A stretch of 64,000 nucleotides of DNA from assembly GCA_032433765.1 (NCBI GenBank), contig JAVIAB010000008.1:37707491-37771490 (forward strand), given 5' to 3'. A program made the position numbers and the translations under genes. Positions within the stretch are counted from its first letter, which is position 1; each line of letters starts with the position of its first letter. Source of the stretch: Megaustenia siamemsis. Taxonomy: Eukaryota; Mollusca; Gastropoda; Stylommatophora; Ariophantidae. The notes beneath the pieces were generated by a model. It searched no databases, was not told the origin of the DNA, and worked only from the letters and a program-made list of their open reading frames with translations. This document shows, in pieces, positions 1 through 11,731 of this stretch.

Positions 1-1130
1 TGACATCTACCTTACTACAACTACAACTTGCAGTCTATGTTCTCTTGACCTCTACCTTACTACAACTACAACTTGCAGTCTATGTTCTCTTGACCTCTAC
101 CTTACTACAACTACAACTGGTGGTCTATGTTCTCTTGATCTCTACCTTACTACAACTACAACTGGTGGTTTATGTTCTCTTGATCTCTACCTTACTACAA
201 CTACAACTGGCGGTCTATGTTCTCTTGACCTCTACTTACTACAACTACAACTGGCAGTCTATGTTCTCTTGACCTCTACCTTACTACAACTACAACTGGT
301 GGTCTATGTTCTCTTGACCTCTACCTTACTACAACTACAACTGGTGGTCTATGTTCTCTTGACCTCTACCTTACCACAACTACAACTGGCGGTCTATGTT
401 CTCTTGACCTCTACCTTACTACAACTACAACTGGTGGTCTATGTTCTCTTGATCTCTACCTTACTACAACTACAACTGGCGGTCTATGTTCTCTTGACCT
501 CTACCTTACTACAACTACAACTGGTGGTCTATGTTCTCTTGACCTCTACCTTACTACAACTACAACTGGTGGTCTATATTCTCTTGACCTCTACCTTACT
601 ACAACTACAACTGGTGGTCTATGTTCTCTTGACCTCTACCTTACTACAACTACAACTGGTGGTCTATGTTCTCTTGACATCTACCTTACTACAACTACAA
701 CTTGCAGTCTATGTTCTCTTGACCTCTACCTTACTACAACTACAACTGGCAGTCTATGTTCTCTTGACCTCTACCTTACTACAACTACAACTGGCGGTCT
801 ATGTTCTCTTGACCTCTACCTTACTACAACTACAACTGGTGGTCTATGTTCTCTTGACCTCTACCTTACCACAACTACAACTGGTGGTCTATGTTCTCTT
901 GACCTCTACCTTACCACAACTACAACTGGTGGTCTATGTTCTCTTGACCTCTACCTTACTACAACTACAACTGGCGGTCTATGTTCTCTTGGCCTCTATC
1001 TTACTACAACTACAACAGGTGGTCTATGTTCTCTTGACCTCTACCTTACTACAACTACAACAGGTGGTCTATGTTCTCTTGACCTCTACCTTACTACAAC
1101 TACAACTTGCAGTCTATGTTCTCTTGACCT
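1..1130. repeat. 45-bp minisatellite, about 25 copies
   Basis: Head-to-tail copies of a 45-bp unit containing CTCTACCTTACTACAACTAC, running in from the left edge of the window. The period is a multiple of three and the unit lacks a stop in one frame, so a 311-codon open frame (269-1204) arises as an artefact. Copies differ by single bases (TTGCAG, GGTGGT or GGCGGT before CTATGTTCTC). One copy near 235 has lost a base, which shifts the frame. Confidence 0.95.
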
Positions 1131-1205
1131 CCCCTACCTCATTTCCTAGTGTTTCTAAAATTCAATCTCTTTCATGGTCAGGCCTCTGGTCTGTGTTCTC
1201 ATAGA

Positions 1206-1211
1206 TTTATT
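1206..1211 (-). promoter_or_regulatory. candidate polyadenylation signal of the FBXL7-like gene
   Basis: On the minus strand these bases read AATAAA, about 210 bp beyond the stop codon of the FBXL7-like exon. The hexamer is common by chance in AT-rich DNA, so this is only a candidate. Confidence 0.3.
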
Positions 1212-1418
1212 GAAGGCTCGTTGTATCATATATTTATATGTCTTACCACAACACAAGAAACAAACCTCTTTATAATTGTTTCTTTATCTATTCAATGGCA
1301 GAAATTATTTCTAGCATTTTTCTTGATTCTTCACTTCTAATTTTATCTCTCACTGTTACTTAACTATTACAAAATGTGGACACAACTCAAAAGAACAAAA
1401 TTAGTATAAAAATCTGCT

Positions 1419-1802
1419 TTATAGAATTACTGGATTTGTGTGTTCTGTGATGGCTCTCTTGCAGTACTTTCTAACCATAGCATATGCATCAGGGGACAGA
1501 CAACAATCCTGGACATGCAACTGCTGAAATGAAGAGCACCTATAAGCAATCATCACTATTCCTTTGTCTATTGTCGCATCACATGACTTTATCCCAAGTT
1601 TGCGTAGATTTGGACAGTGCATAAATAAGGCATACAGTCCGTCTGTTATGTCACATTTACCTATGTCCAATGAGCGAAGTCTTGAGCAGTTTTGTGCCAG
1701 AAAATCTAAGCCAGTGTCTGAGATAGCCTCACAGCCCTGAACGTTGAGGTAGCATAGCTTGCTGTAGTTCTTAGTAATGTGGATGACCCCTTGGTCTAAC
1801 AC
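1419..1802 (-). CDS. FBXL7: FBXL7-like F-box/LRR protein, last coding exon
   Basis: This is the C-terminal exon of an F-box and leucine-rich-repeat protein, the substrate-receptor subunit of an SCF ubiquitin ligase. About 127 residues give consecutive cysteine-type LRRs (LNVQGCEAISDTGLDFLA, LRSLDIGKCDITDGL, LRKLGIKSCD, LHVQDCCLSPDAY) and the closing VRKYCKRAITEHTNP tail typical of FBXL7. The open frame continues 18 codons upstream to 1856. I place the exon start at 1802 because minus-strand TTTACCAAG followed by GTG is a usable acceptor and homology starts there. The F-box and earlier LRRs must lie in exons at higher coordinates or outside the window; none was found. The family call is firm. 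Orthology to FBXL7 rather than a close FBXL paralogue rests on recalled similarity. Confidence 0.85.
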   Translation of the reverse strand: MLDQGVIHITKNYSKLCYLNVQGCEAISDTGLDFLAQNCSRLRSLDIGKCDITDGLYALFMHCPNLRKLGIKSCDATIDKGIVMIAYRCSSFQQLHVQDCCLSPDAYAMVRKYCKRAITEHTNPVIL

Positions 1803-1856
1803 CTTGGTAAACATGAAAAAATTTGTAAAAAGTTTATAACAGGCCTTTGTGAGCAA

Positions 1857-2090
1857 TTATATATGTAAATGTTTGTAAATAGTACTAACATACTTTCTAA
1901 AATGTGTAAATAATTAAAAACAATGGTAGATATATAAATATCTGTCAACAATTATAATATGCTTCTGTCAATATTTCAACATTGTACATAAGCATAACAA
2001 CAATAGTAAACATGTATAAATTAAACTCATCATCCCTTTTGATAAATGGAGGAATAATGGTGTTAGTGATGATATTTTTTTTTATGACCA
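1857..2090. other. AT-rich intron sequence, nothing recognised
   Basis: AT-rich sequence upstream of the FBXL7-like exon on the minus strand, presumably intron. I see no exon or element in it. Confidence 0.5.
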
Positions 2091-2094
2091 TCAT

Positions 2095-2735
2095 GGCTTT
2101 TATATAATGTCATGGCCAGAATCAATGCTGCACTACCTGAACACAGTTCAGAACTACAACTACTTTGGACATACTATAACCTGTGATGGAAAATGTAAAA
2201 CTGAAATAAACAAAATAGGAATGGCAAAATATTAATTTTAATGCCATGAAAAATATACTAACATCAAAATAAATAAAACTAGAGCTAAAACTAAGAACAG
2301 CAAATTATTATATCAATTCAACATTCTTGTATGGTGCAGAAACATGGAAATTAGACAAGAAAACAGAACAGAAAATTGAAGATTTTTTTGAGATGTGGAT
2401 TTCTAGAAGAATAGGAAGAATTGAAAGGAAGAAAAGAAAACAAATGATGAAGTCTTAAAACAACTAAAAATGAAAAGAGAACTACTAAACACAATTCAAA
2501 CAAGACAAATGAGATTTTTGGGCCAGGTTAAATGACACAGCAGTTTATTAAAAGTAATCTTGGGAATGAAAATGCAAGGTAAAAGTGGCAGAAGTAGACC
2601 AAGGCTAACATGGATGAGTAACATTAAAAGATGGACAAGTCAGCCTACGATAATCTGCATCATCGAAGCAAAAGACAGAGCAGAAAGGTGCTCCATGGTA
2701 GCCAACTTTGGATGCGAAGACAGCACTCAATGAAT
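2095..2735 (+). mobile_element. decayed LINE 3' part (family with KMKRELLNTI motif)
   Basis: Broken plus-strand frames read like the C-terminal region of a LINE polyprotein: a YFGHTITCDGK-like stretch near 2160, then YGAETWKLDKKTEQKIE and KQLKMKRELLNTIQTRQMRF near 2330-2520. The same family appears in better shape on the minus strand at 22251-22937 and as a fragment at 37045-37440. Many stops and indels show it is dead. It lies inside the presumed FBXL7-like intron. Confidence 0.75.
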
Positions 2736-3077
2736 GAATGAATGGCATAAATGAAAATACCATATAAAATATATACCTAACTCTCTAAAGAAACTATTTT
2801 AAACTTATAAGCTGTGAAAGTCTGTATCTGCACTGCAAAAGTTTTATCAAATGTATTGTTTCCAATGTAAAGCAATTTTTTTTTTCTCTTCCAAAAACAA
2901 ATGTCCACAGTTTGGTGTCACATGCTTCCTTGTGTTAGTTATCAAAATGGTAGATGCACTGAATACGTGTCAGAAGCTATAAGCTGTGATTGAAATTCTC
3001 ACAGTGGAAAGTTTTGAGCCTAAAGCAATTCACAATTCTTTGTGGAATGTGCTTGAAGAGGAAGTTTTCAATCTCAA

Positions 3078-3243
3078 GTTATGGCAGTCTCGAGACAGAG
3101 AGGTTGTGAGTTTAAATCAGGCTGCATCAGTTGGGATTTTTATTTGTGATTTCTTTCTGCAGCAACCACCCCTGGTCTCAACAGTAAGGTCCGGCTTGAA
3201 ACATGCACAATCAGTTCCTAGGCTACAGGGACTTTGCCTTAAG
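3078..3243 (+). mobile_element. SINE family B copy (tRNA-derived)
   Basis: Contains CTCGAGACAG, a degenerate B box (GAGTTTAAATC), then the body CATCAGTTGGGATTTTTATT. This matches, in the opposite orientation, the element at 35300-35530, whose tRNA-like head is better preserved. A short open frame (2986-3246) over it is a shadow. Confidence 0.65.
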
Positions 3244-3264
3244 TGAAAGGTGGCGAACACAGAG

Positions 3265-4277
3265 AAAATAATATTGGTCTATACTGTACTTGTTGGGTTA
3301 ATGTAATAAATCATTTATAGTAAAAATATTAGTCTATATTGTACTTGTTGGGTTAATGTAATAAATCATTTATAGTAAAAATATTAGTCTATACTGTACT
3401 TGTTGGGTTAATGTAATAAATCATTTTATAGTAAAAATATTAGTCTATACTGTACTTGTTGGGTTAATGTAATAAATCATTTTAAAGAAAAAATATTAGT
3501 CTATACTGTAGTTGTTGGATTAATGTAATAAATCATTTTATAGTAAAAACAATAGTCTATACTGTAGTTGTTGGGTTAATGTAATAAATCATTTTATAGT
3601 AAAAACAATAGTCTATACTGTACTTGTTGGGTTAATGTAATAAATCATTTTATAGTAAAAACATTAATCTATATTGTAGTTGTTGGGTTAATGAAATAAA
3701 TCATTTTATAGTAAAAATATTAGTACTATACTGTAGTTGTTGGGTTAATGTAATAAATCATTTTATAGTAAAATATTAGTGTATACTGTAGTTGTTGGGT
3801 TAATGTAGTAAATCATTTAATAGTAAAAATATTAGTCTATACTGTAGTTGTTGGGTTAATGTAATAAATCATTTTATTGTACAAATTTTAGTCTATACTG
3901 TACTTGTTGGGTTAATGTAATAAATCATTTTATAGTAAAAATATTAGTCTATACTGTACTTGTTGGTTAATGTAATAAATCATTTTATAGTAAAAATATT
4001 AGTCTATACTGTACTTGTTGGGTTAATGTAATAAATCATTTTATAGTAAAAATATTAGTCTATACTATACTTGTTGGGTTAATGTAATAAATCATTTTAT
4101 AGTAAAAATATTAGTCTATACTGTACTTGTTGGGTTAATGTAATAAATCATTTTATAGTAAAAATATTAGTCTATACTGTACTTGTTGGGTTAATGTGAT
4201 AAATCATTTTATAGTGAAAATATTAGTCTATACTGTACTTGTTGGGTTAATGTAATAAATCATTTTAAAGAAAAAAA
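3265..4277. repeat. 56-bp minisatellite, about 18 copies
   Basis: Tandem copies of an AT-rich unit of about 56 bp containing CTGTACTTGTTGGGTTAATG. Variants (CTGTAGTTG versus CTGTACTTG, 1-2 bp indels in the A and T runs) are clustered: the GTAGTTG type dominates about 3505-3880 and the GTACTTG type flanks it. That pattern suggests local homogenisation. Confidence 0.95.
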
Positions 4278-5000
4278 TCTGAGTACAAATGTTTGCGGTG
4301 ATAAAAATAGCATAATACACATTACACATAGATCAACATTTTTTATTACAAATATTTGGCTTTCAAATCTTGTGAATGCAGGTGGTTGGGGAGCTGGTAC
4401 AAGATGGCTGCTTACTCACATTAAATTCAGGACTAGTGGTTTTATTCAAGGCAGTGTCTTTCAATAATTGCTATACTACCTTGGGTTTACACTTTCCTTC
4501 AAAGTTGAGTAAGGTAGAATTTTAGTGAAGATTGAGAAGCTCGGCCAGAATAAGGACATATGACAAGGTACACCGAAAACCCTGTGTGGCATCTGATGGC
4601 ACTGCAGGGCATTAGAAGTAAGACAGTAATAGAAATATATGGGTACTAATATACTTTTCCCAATACCCCACGACTTTTAAAAATAAAGAGGCATTAGAAT
4701 GTATAAACCTCCATTACCTTTTTACATTTGGCCACACTGAGGTAACGTAGAGTCTCACATAATTTGGCCGCTCTCGCATGCCTAGATCAGTGTACCTTTG
4801 TAATCACTCTGTCTCAGTTCACGTAAGTCTGTTGAAGAAATAATTTTTAAATTGTTTAATGACCTGACATTAAGAAGCTTTAATTAAAATTACAAAGAAA
4901 ACAAGTTTTAAACAGTTAGACCAATACACTGAATATTTATTTATGTTATGCTCCAGCTGAATGTAAATCTATGACAGGTGAAATATACCAGATGGCCTAT
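4278..5000. other. unannotated AT-rich stretch
   Basis: No convincing coding sequence, RNA gene or repeat seen. One slightly GC-richer patch at 4535-4800 has no open frame I recognise. Confidence 0.5.
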
Positions 5001-5014
5001 TAAAATCAATATTC

Positions 5015-5310
5015 ATAACCTTACCAAAGAAATCTGGTGTGATTGAATGTGATGATCATCGCACAATAATCCTTATGAGTCACACGTCTGAGATATTACC
5101 AGGAATCATGATGTGAAGAGTGCGAAACAAAATCAGTCTAAAAATTAGTGATGAACTGTGTGATTTTGTTTGGAGGTAAATGTATGAACAATGCTATATA
5201 CATCAAATGATCTTTAATAGAAAGAGCCACAGAGTTGAAAACAGATCTATGTTTCATAGACCATACCAAAGCATTTGATAAAGTAATGCACCATAAAATA
5301 AACAAAATTT
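5015..5310 (+). mobile_element. LINE fragment, fingers/palm part of reverse transcriptase
   Basis: Frames read like LPKKSGVIECDDHRTIILMS, then a broken stretch ending in a FIDYTKAFDKV-like motif near 5255-5290. This is the conserved reverse-transcriptase core of the LINE lineage also present at 6490, 48720 and 63000. It has several stops and is dead. Confidence 0.7.
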
Positions 5311-5334
5311 AGTAGGCGTAAGTAGGCGTTAGGT

Positions 5335-6480
5335 AATAATTTGACAGCAAAGTTTAGTAACTTAAGGTAATAATTATTTGTAAAATTAGAATGACATTAT
5401 AATCATATTAATATATAATTTTTACCTGCGGTAAACTTAATTCTTATTTAATTACAATCATGCCAATAAGACAATGAATAATAATGAATAAATATTAATT
5501 CATTTTCCCTATTTGAAATACCTTGACTTAAACTATGGCAATACTATTTACAGAACTCATTTTAATCATTACTTGAGGATATTCTAAGTTATTTTGTTTG
5601 AGAACCTGAAATGTGATGGTGTCCAATCACATATGATTCCTAAAAATATGATTTGATTGTGACCACCTACCCTAAATTTTGTGGGGATAAGATGAAAATA
5701 TGATTTGATTGTGACCACCTACCCTGCATTTTGTGTGGATAAGATGAAAATATGATTTGACTGTGACCACCTACCCTTTTATGTGGGGATAAGATGAAAA
5801 TATGATTTGATTGTGACCACCTACCCTGCATTTTGTGGGGATAAGATGAAAATATGATTTGATTGTGACCACGTACCCTGCATTTTGTGGGGATAAGATG
5901 AAAATATGATTTGATTGTGACCACCTACCCTTTTATGTTGGGATAAGATGAAAATATGATTTGATTGTGACCACCTACCCTTTTATGTGGGGATAAGATG
6001 AAAATATGATTTGATTGTGACCACGTACCCTGCATTTTGTGGGGATAAGATGAAAATATGATTTGATTGTGACCACGTACCCTGCATTTTGTGGGGATAA
6101 GATGAAAATATGATTTGATTGTGACCACGTACCCTGCATTTTGTGGGGATAAGATGAAAATAAAATATCTCGTTTATATAGAAAGCCATCTTGAAAAGAA
6201 ATGTGGAGATCTTGTTGAATTTTAGGCATACTGTATAACTGTAAATTGCTACCATTTTAAAACAAATTAATTTCCTATAATTTGCATAAACATTTAAAAG
6301 CACATTTATTTATTGATTAATTTAAATCTATATGCATTGCTAAATATGTCTAATAATTAATATTTTACAGAATGTTATGAACTGTCTAAAAGGTTAAAGA
6401 AAATACCCCTACAAGCAATATCTTAAAGAAAAAGTAAATTTGCAGAGACTTCATATAATAAACAAAGAAAATAATACTTT
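5335..6480. repeat. duplicated segment, copy 1 (contains the 52-bp array)
   Basis: The sequence on both sides of the 52-bp array (5340-5690 and 6165-6480) is clearly similar to 7985-8360 and 8430-8880. Shared stretches include TTAGAATGA, GAATATTAATTCATTTTC, TCTAAGTTATT and ATCTATATGCATTGCTAAA. The divergence indicates an old duplication. The two copies differ chiefly in array length. Confidence 0.8.
5645..6165. repeat. 52-bp minisatellite, about 10 copies
   Basis: Unit of about 52 bp containing GATTTGATTGTGACCACCTA and TTTGTGGGGATAAGATGAAA. A shorter variant lacks the GCATTTTG part. Minus-strand open frames across it (5667-6303) are artefacts. The paralogous segment at 8305-8360 holds a single monomer. 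Confidence 0.93.
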
Positions 6481-6489
6481 TAAAAACTA

Positions 6490-6700
6490 TCTAAAAAGAT
6501 CTACACCTATGTTTTATAGATTATACCAAAGCATTTGATAAAGTAAAGCACAAGAAATAATACAAATTGTAGATGGCATAAATATTGACAGCAAAGATCA
6601 AAGAATAATTAGAACATATACTGGCAACAAACAGCGGCCATAGAACTGGAAATCCAAGAAGACAACAACAATTACACATATGTTCAATTTATGAAGCAAA
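6490..6700 (+). mobile_element. short LINE reverse-transcriptase fragment
   Basis: Contains a degraded YTKAFDKVK-like motif (6520-6550) followed by DGINIDSKDQRIIR-like residues, as in the fragments at 48840 and 63075. Stops interrupt it. Confidence 0.6.
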
Positions 6701-6951
6701 AGTAACTTACACTTTTAATTTTGGATGACAATCACGGTCTAATATAACCTGAAAGACTTAGTCGGAGGCTAAACTGATTGTGCCTGGCCAAGAAGTGGGC
6801 AAAACCTGCAAGACAAAAACAGCAATATTACACATAGTTTGCTGGGAATCTCCATCAGAGAGACATACACACATATATATTACTAATATTTGTAACAAAT
6901 TAATGTGTAACATAACATTTATAGAATCACTAATTTGACACTCTTTAGAGT

Positions 6952-7172
6952 GAAATATAGTATAAAGTTGTGAGAGATCATGGTAGATTCTTTATCTCAT
7001 CAACCAATTTTGAAGGCCCTGATATGATTTCTAGAAATAAAAAGATCATAAATGATGTGAGAAATATAGCATAAAGTTGTGAGAGATCATGGTAGCTTCT
7101 TTATCTCATCAACCAATTTTGAAGGCCCTGATATGATTTCTAGAAATTAAAAGAAGATCATAAATGATGAAT
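6952..7172. repeat. 109-bp direct tandem duplication
   Basis: Two copies of a unit of about 109 bp with GTTGTGAGAGATCATGGTAG and CAACCAATTTTGAAGGCCCT, almost identical, so the duplication is recent. Confidence 0.9.
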
Positions 7173-7309
7173 GGAATTATTACAGAAGAGAGTTTTAAAA
7201 AGTACTACGCAGCTCTTCAACAAAGCAGGTGATTAATTTTCTGCAATTTCAGGATACTTATTTTTAGAAAGAGTAAACATACCTATTGAACAATTTCAAT
7301 AAATCATCT

Positions 7310-7500
7310 GTAGAGCCTTTTTTCTCTTCACATTGGCATAATTATATCTATTCTTCCCTTTCAAATTCAACCTTAGCTTCCATTTATGTGCTCCTCATCA
7401 CTGCTGTCAATCTACCATCAAAAGTTAACATTGTTCCCAAATATTTGAACTCTTTCATCTTTTAAACTATCAATTTAATGTAATTGATGGGAGGTTGTTA
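7310..7500 (-). mobile_element. LINE C-terminal fragment
   Basis: Minus-strand translation gives KEFKYLGTMLTFDGRLTAV, the conserved FKYLGT motif downstream of the reverse-transcriptase domain in many LINEs. It is short and degraded. Confidence 0.55.
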
Positions 7501-7980
7501 ATTTCACACATATAAGGTGAAGTTTAAAACTTTAAATTTAACAGTTTGTATTATATTCTGTTTTAGATTCTCTATAGCTCTCAGTAAACTCCACATGGAA
7601 CACCTTTCTTGTTTTTCATTTTATTTTTAATAATGCTGTCCTTAATCAATCCACTGTGTGATTGTCAAACCAAATATGATTGTGAGAAACTGTATAAAAA
7701 ACGTTTAAAATGAATAATTAGATTAACATACTGTCTGTTTTTAACCAACAAACAAAGAGAACAGTTTATTGTCTTGTACTAAAATTATTTTATCTTAATT
7801 TTACAAGAAAGGTTTCTTTATTATTTATACTCTAACTATAACTTAATAAGAATGTCTATTAAGGCACAATTTGTAATCCATTTTTATCCAGAACTGTACT
7901 TTATTGTGACTGCAAAAATAATGTGTGTGTGAGAGAGCTATTAATATATTATTGATTTCATTTAATTTGATTAATTTAAA
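7501..7980. other. AT-rich, nothing recognised
   Basis: I see no feature apart from a GTGTGTGTGAGAGAG run near 7922. Confidence 0.5.
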
Positions 7981-7984
7981 AATA

Positions 7985-8047
7985 ACAATTGGTAGTATAA
8001 GGTAATTCTCATTATAATTTGTAATATTAGAATGATATTATAATCGC

Positions 8048-8084
<37 letters not shown>

Positions 8085-8900
8085 CTTTTGCCTGCAGCAA
8101 ACTTGCTTAATTCTTTTGTAAATTAGAATCATGACAAATAAAGAATGATTAATAATGAATGAATATTAATTCATTTTCAATAGAAAGATTGAAGTACCTT
8201 GAACTGTTTACATTTTATTATAAAATTCATCTTAATCATCACTTGAACACATTCTAAGTTATTCTGTTAGAGAACCTGAAATGATATGGCCTTCATGTTC
8301 CTGAAAATATAATTTAATTTTGACTACCCACTCTGCATTTTGTGGGGATATGATGAAAATAAAATATATATTTATATTATATTGTTTACATATAACATTA
8401 ACACTATTTTAAGAAAAATCCTGGATTTCTTGTTGAATTGTATGCATACTTAATAATTTTAAATTGCTACCATTTAAAAACAAATTAATTTTCAATAATT
8501 TGCACAAAACTTAGAAGCACATTTATTTATTACATTAATTTAAATCTATATGCATTGCTAAACATGACTAATGATTCATATTTTGTTTACATCGGCGCCA
8601 TTTTGAGACAATCGTGGAGTTCTAATTGAATTTTATGCATACTAGATAATTTATAATTGCTAACATTTAAAACAAATTAATTTCATATAATTTGCACAAA
8701 ACTTCGAAGTACATTTATTTATCGCATTAATTTAAATCTATATGCATTGCTAAATATGTCTAATGATTAATATATTACAGAATGTTATGAGCTGTCTAAA
8801 AAGTTAAAGGAATTACCCCTACGAACAATAACTTGTACTTAACGAAAAAATACATTTTTGCAGTGACTTCCCTTAATAAACAAGGAAAATAATACTTTTT
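7985..8900. repeat. duplicated segment, copy 2 (single monomer)
   Basis: Paralogue of 5335-6480 with one 52-bp-type monomer at about 8305-8360 in place of the ten-copy array. A TA microsatellite sits at 8052-8080. Part of the right half is present twice (8430-8580 and 8610-8800), including ATCTATATGCATTGCTAAA. Confidence 0.78.
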
Positions 8901-9540
8901 AAAAATGCATATAAAATAATATTTCCCATTGCGTCGTAAATTAAAGGCATATAAACTTTGATTGATAATGTTTAATCCTAGTGCATTTTGAGATACATTG
9001 TATATAGCTCTTTTTTAATATTTGTACATACGTACTTATAAGAAGATGATTTGTTTAAGTGATATGCAAACTTACTTATTCTTATAATATTACACTAGCA
9101 AAGTGTGTTATATAATATTTATTAGTTTTATGACCTTCTAGTGGCCGCTTTCTCAGAAATACTAGTGTATATTTTGAGAAGGAACTGTCTGATTGTTGCC
9201 AATGATTAAGACGTGACTGCTCGTGTCATCCTAGGTTCAGCTCCTGTGTTGCCTGCTCTAGCAGCACAGACTGTGTCATGTCGGCTACATGGCATAGTAG
9301 TCTTTGGGTACTGTGCTGATACCTCCCATTATGTCATTGTTTGAACGCAACATCAGAGGGGTGGAAGATGCGTGGTCGGACCAGGGTAACACCCCATGTC
9401 CTTAGTGCCGAGATTGCAATCGCGCACGGCTGTGTGCTGTTGAAGCTGGGCTAGTTTCCACTAGCTAGGCAGCTCTAGCATAGAGCATCAGTCCTAGTGA
9501 GGTGGGGATCCTGGGGACAGCAGCCCTTCCATTTACACAA
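8901..9540. other. unannotated; GC-richer block at the right end
   Basis: 8901-9130 is plain AT-rich sequence. 9180-9540 is markedly GC-richer and abuts the LINE fragment, so it may be more of that element, but no frame stays open. Confidence 0.35.
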
Positions 9541-9545
9541 ATGAC

Positions 9546-10165
9546 ATGAATGGTTATCCCCCTGACTTCTGTTCCCTACATTTCCTGTCGAGTGTGGAAA
9601 ATACACGAGAACGTGCCTCTCATCACATTCTACAAAATTTGCATTCAAGCCATCCAAGGACACGACAACTTATTAACATCAAAAGAAAGACAAACATCAT
9701 TTACATTTACAAACACCTCATTAAACAGCAAGCACCTCCACTACAGCACAGAATCAAGAGGGGCCAAACATACTTTCTTACAGACAACACCAGCACTTTC
9801 TCAAACCTCCACAATCCACACATCGATCCCAAAGCAAGGGAAGTCACATACAGACTCATATACAGCATGACACCCACAAAAGAAAGAGAAGTTCACATAT
9901 CAGGACAGACAGCCGAGTGCCAACATTGCAGACGAAACATACAACAAACAGAAGAACACATTTTACGAATGCAACACAATCATACCAGCAAGAACGGCGT
10001 TACAACATACACTAGAAATACACACTCCACAGAAGGTAGACATACAGATCTGTCATGCTCAACACACTGCCCCCCAACAAAAAACAGCACAAGTGTTTTT
10101 GACGGGTGAAAGACTGTTATCAGATTCTGCAGTACATGTACAATCAGACAACAGCGCAAAGTACA
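9546..10165 (+). mobile_element. LINE C-terminal fragment with zf-RVT-like motif
   Basis: The frame at 9546-10109 reads YRLIYSMTPTKER followed by CQHCRRNIQQTEEHI. This Cys-x2-Cys ... His pattern is the zinc-binding domain downstream of reverse transcriptase in several LINE clades. Near 9968 a frameshift moves the match to another frame (ECNTIIPARTAL) that continues to about 10170. It is a broken 3' part of a LINE with no 5' half here. Confidence 0.7.
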
Positions 10166-10289
10166 CCACATGAATAGATCACGAGGGAAGGGGACAACAC
10201 GACAAGTAATGGTGGAAATTCACTGTACACAAAGTCCTCTTGTAAACGTAAACAGTGAGTTTGTTGACATATAACTGATTCAATAAAAC

Positions 10290-10860
10290 AATATGTAAAA
10301 GCCAGCGGTTTACACTGCGCTCGGCTGTTCACACACACGACTGTACTGCAGGCACCTCTTCACTCTGCAATACCTCAAATCAACTCTCACACTCAATCGA
10401 TCCAAACACTGAATCCTTCCAGTCTGGATCCTAATCTATACTCCCTATATTAAGCTCCTAGTCCTATCCCACATGTGTTTGAATCTTATGTCTACATGTC
10501 TAGCCCTCAGTATTCTAACTAATGTCTGCCACCTTCTTCATGTGTCTGAATTCTTATGTCTCAATATCACCCCCTACCAGTCTCGTACCAGCCGTACATG
10601 CCTTAAGTATCTCGTCTCTCAACCAATCAAAGTACACTATGTCGTCTCCTGCTCTGTCTCCCTGACCAATCAAAAACTCCCCTACGTCAACTTCTTACCT
10701 CCAAGTTTACATTCTCATCAGTCCCGAGAGTTTACACTTTCTCTCTGAGCTCACCTCTTCACGTTCTTCCCGTGAAGTGGCCACGTGACCCCATCACTCA
10801 CTCACCTCACTTCTCACCCTCACTGTTACACATTTTCACCTCCGCAGTGACATGATCATA
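10290..10860. repeat. dispersed repeat, relative of 54800-55430
   Basis: Shares the layout GCGCTCGGCTG, CACACAC, GGCACC, a CT-rich stretch with many ACTC and CTC runs, and a terminal CACTGTTACA with 54840-55430. It may be a solo LTR or non-autonomous element. I found no target duplication, so the class is open. Confidence 0.4.
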
Positions 10861-10959
10861 TCATCTGTTCAAATAAGAATTTTTGGTGTCCTATTCTTTA
10901 TAATATATTTCTGAAGCATTACTTTTATATGTGATGTATTGTTTATTTATTGTTTATAT

Positions 10960-11320
10960 GTAGAGCCAGTCTTAACATATAAATGTGAATCATCGGCAAT
11001 AGGACCCAAAAAAATAAGGCTGTAGGAGGACCGGAGGCTGTAGAAATGTAGTTTTACAAAGAATGTTGAGAATACCATGGACAGCTAAGAAGAGTAATGA
11101 AAACACCATGAAAGAGGCCAAAGCAAAAAGAGAAACGTGTATCCAATATTAGGAAGAAACAATTATTATTTTATGACCATGTAATGAGTAGGGAACAGCT
11201 GTAATATATTGTAACAACTGGGAAAATTGAGGGACAAAGAGATAGAGGGAATCAAATATAAAAGATACTAGATAGAGAGACATGATCAACTACGCCAGCA
11301 AGCATGGTACTTGATGATTT
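10960..11320 (+). mobile_element. decayed LINE 3' end (VTTGKI family)
   Basis: Degraded frames match 13925-14345: GCESWTIG-like, then KKRN, VTTGKI-like residues and a 3' end resembling ATGATCAACTACGCCAGCAA. Many stops. Confidence 0.65.
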
Positions 11321-11329
11321 TGTTTATTT

Positions 11330-11731
11330 AATCGTGTGAGCTGGTAAGATAGGTATCGTGATCTAGAGTTAACCAGCACACATGACAATGTTGTCCCCTT
11401 GTCCTCATGACACATTTTCTTAAAATCATTTTGACCTACATGGCGATGTATTGAAATAAGATATAGAACAACATTTCCGCTCCACGGGTTATCGCATTTA
11501 CACCTGACGTATGATTGCCACACTTATGTAAGCTTACTTCACGAACATCACATCCCAGTAGTAGAAAACTCTTTGTACTCCCCCTCACAGCAGGAGGCAG
11601 TCTGATCATTAGAAGGAAACCCCCGTCGAGCAAGTGTTTCGGCCCTTTAGCTTCTTGACACTCCAGGGGAAAGGGGGGGGGTGGGCACACTTGGGTCATA
11701 ACTCCCAGGCGTCGACCTCCTGCTGCATTGC
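11330..11731. other. unannotated, GC-moderate
   Basis: A minus-strand frame (11436-11699) is open for 87 codons, but its sequence is unrecognised and lacks coding character. A G9 tract lies near 11674. Nothing else seen. Confidence 0.35.

Noticed and set aside
45..1204. Long ORFs encoding leucine/glutamine-rich repeats
   Set aside because: They follow a 45-bp minisatellite whose period is a multiple of three. No coding signal apart from openness.
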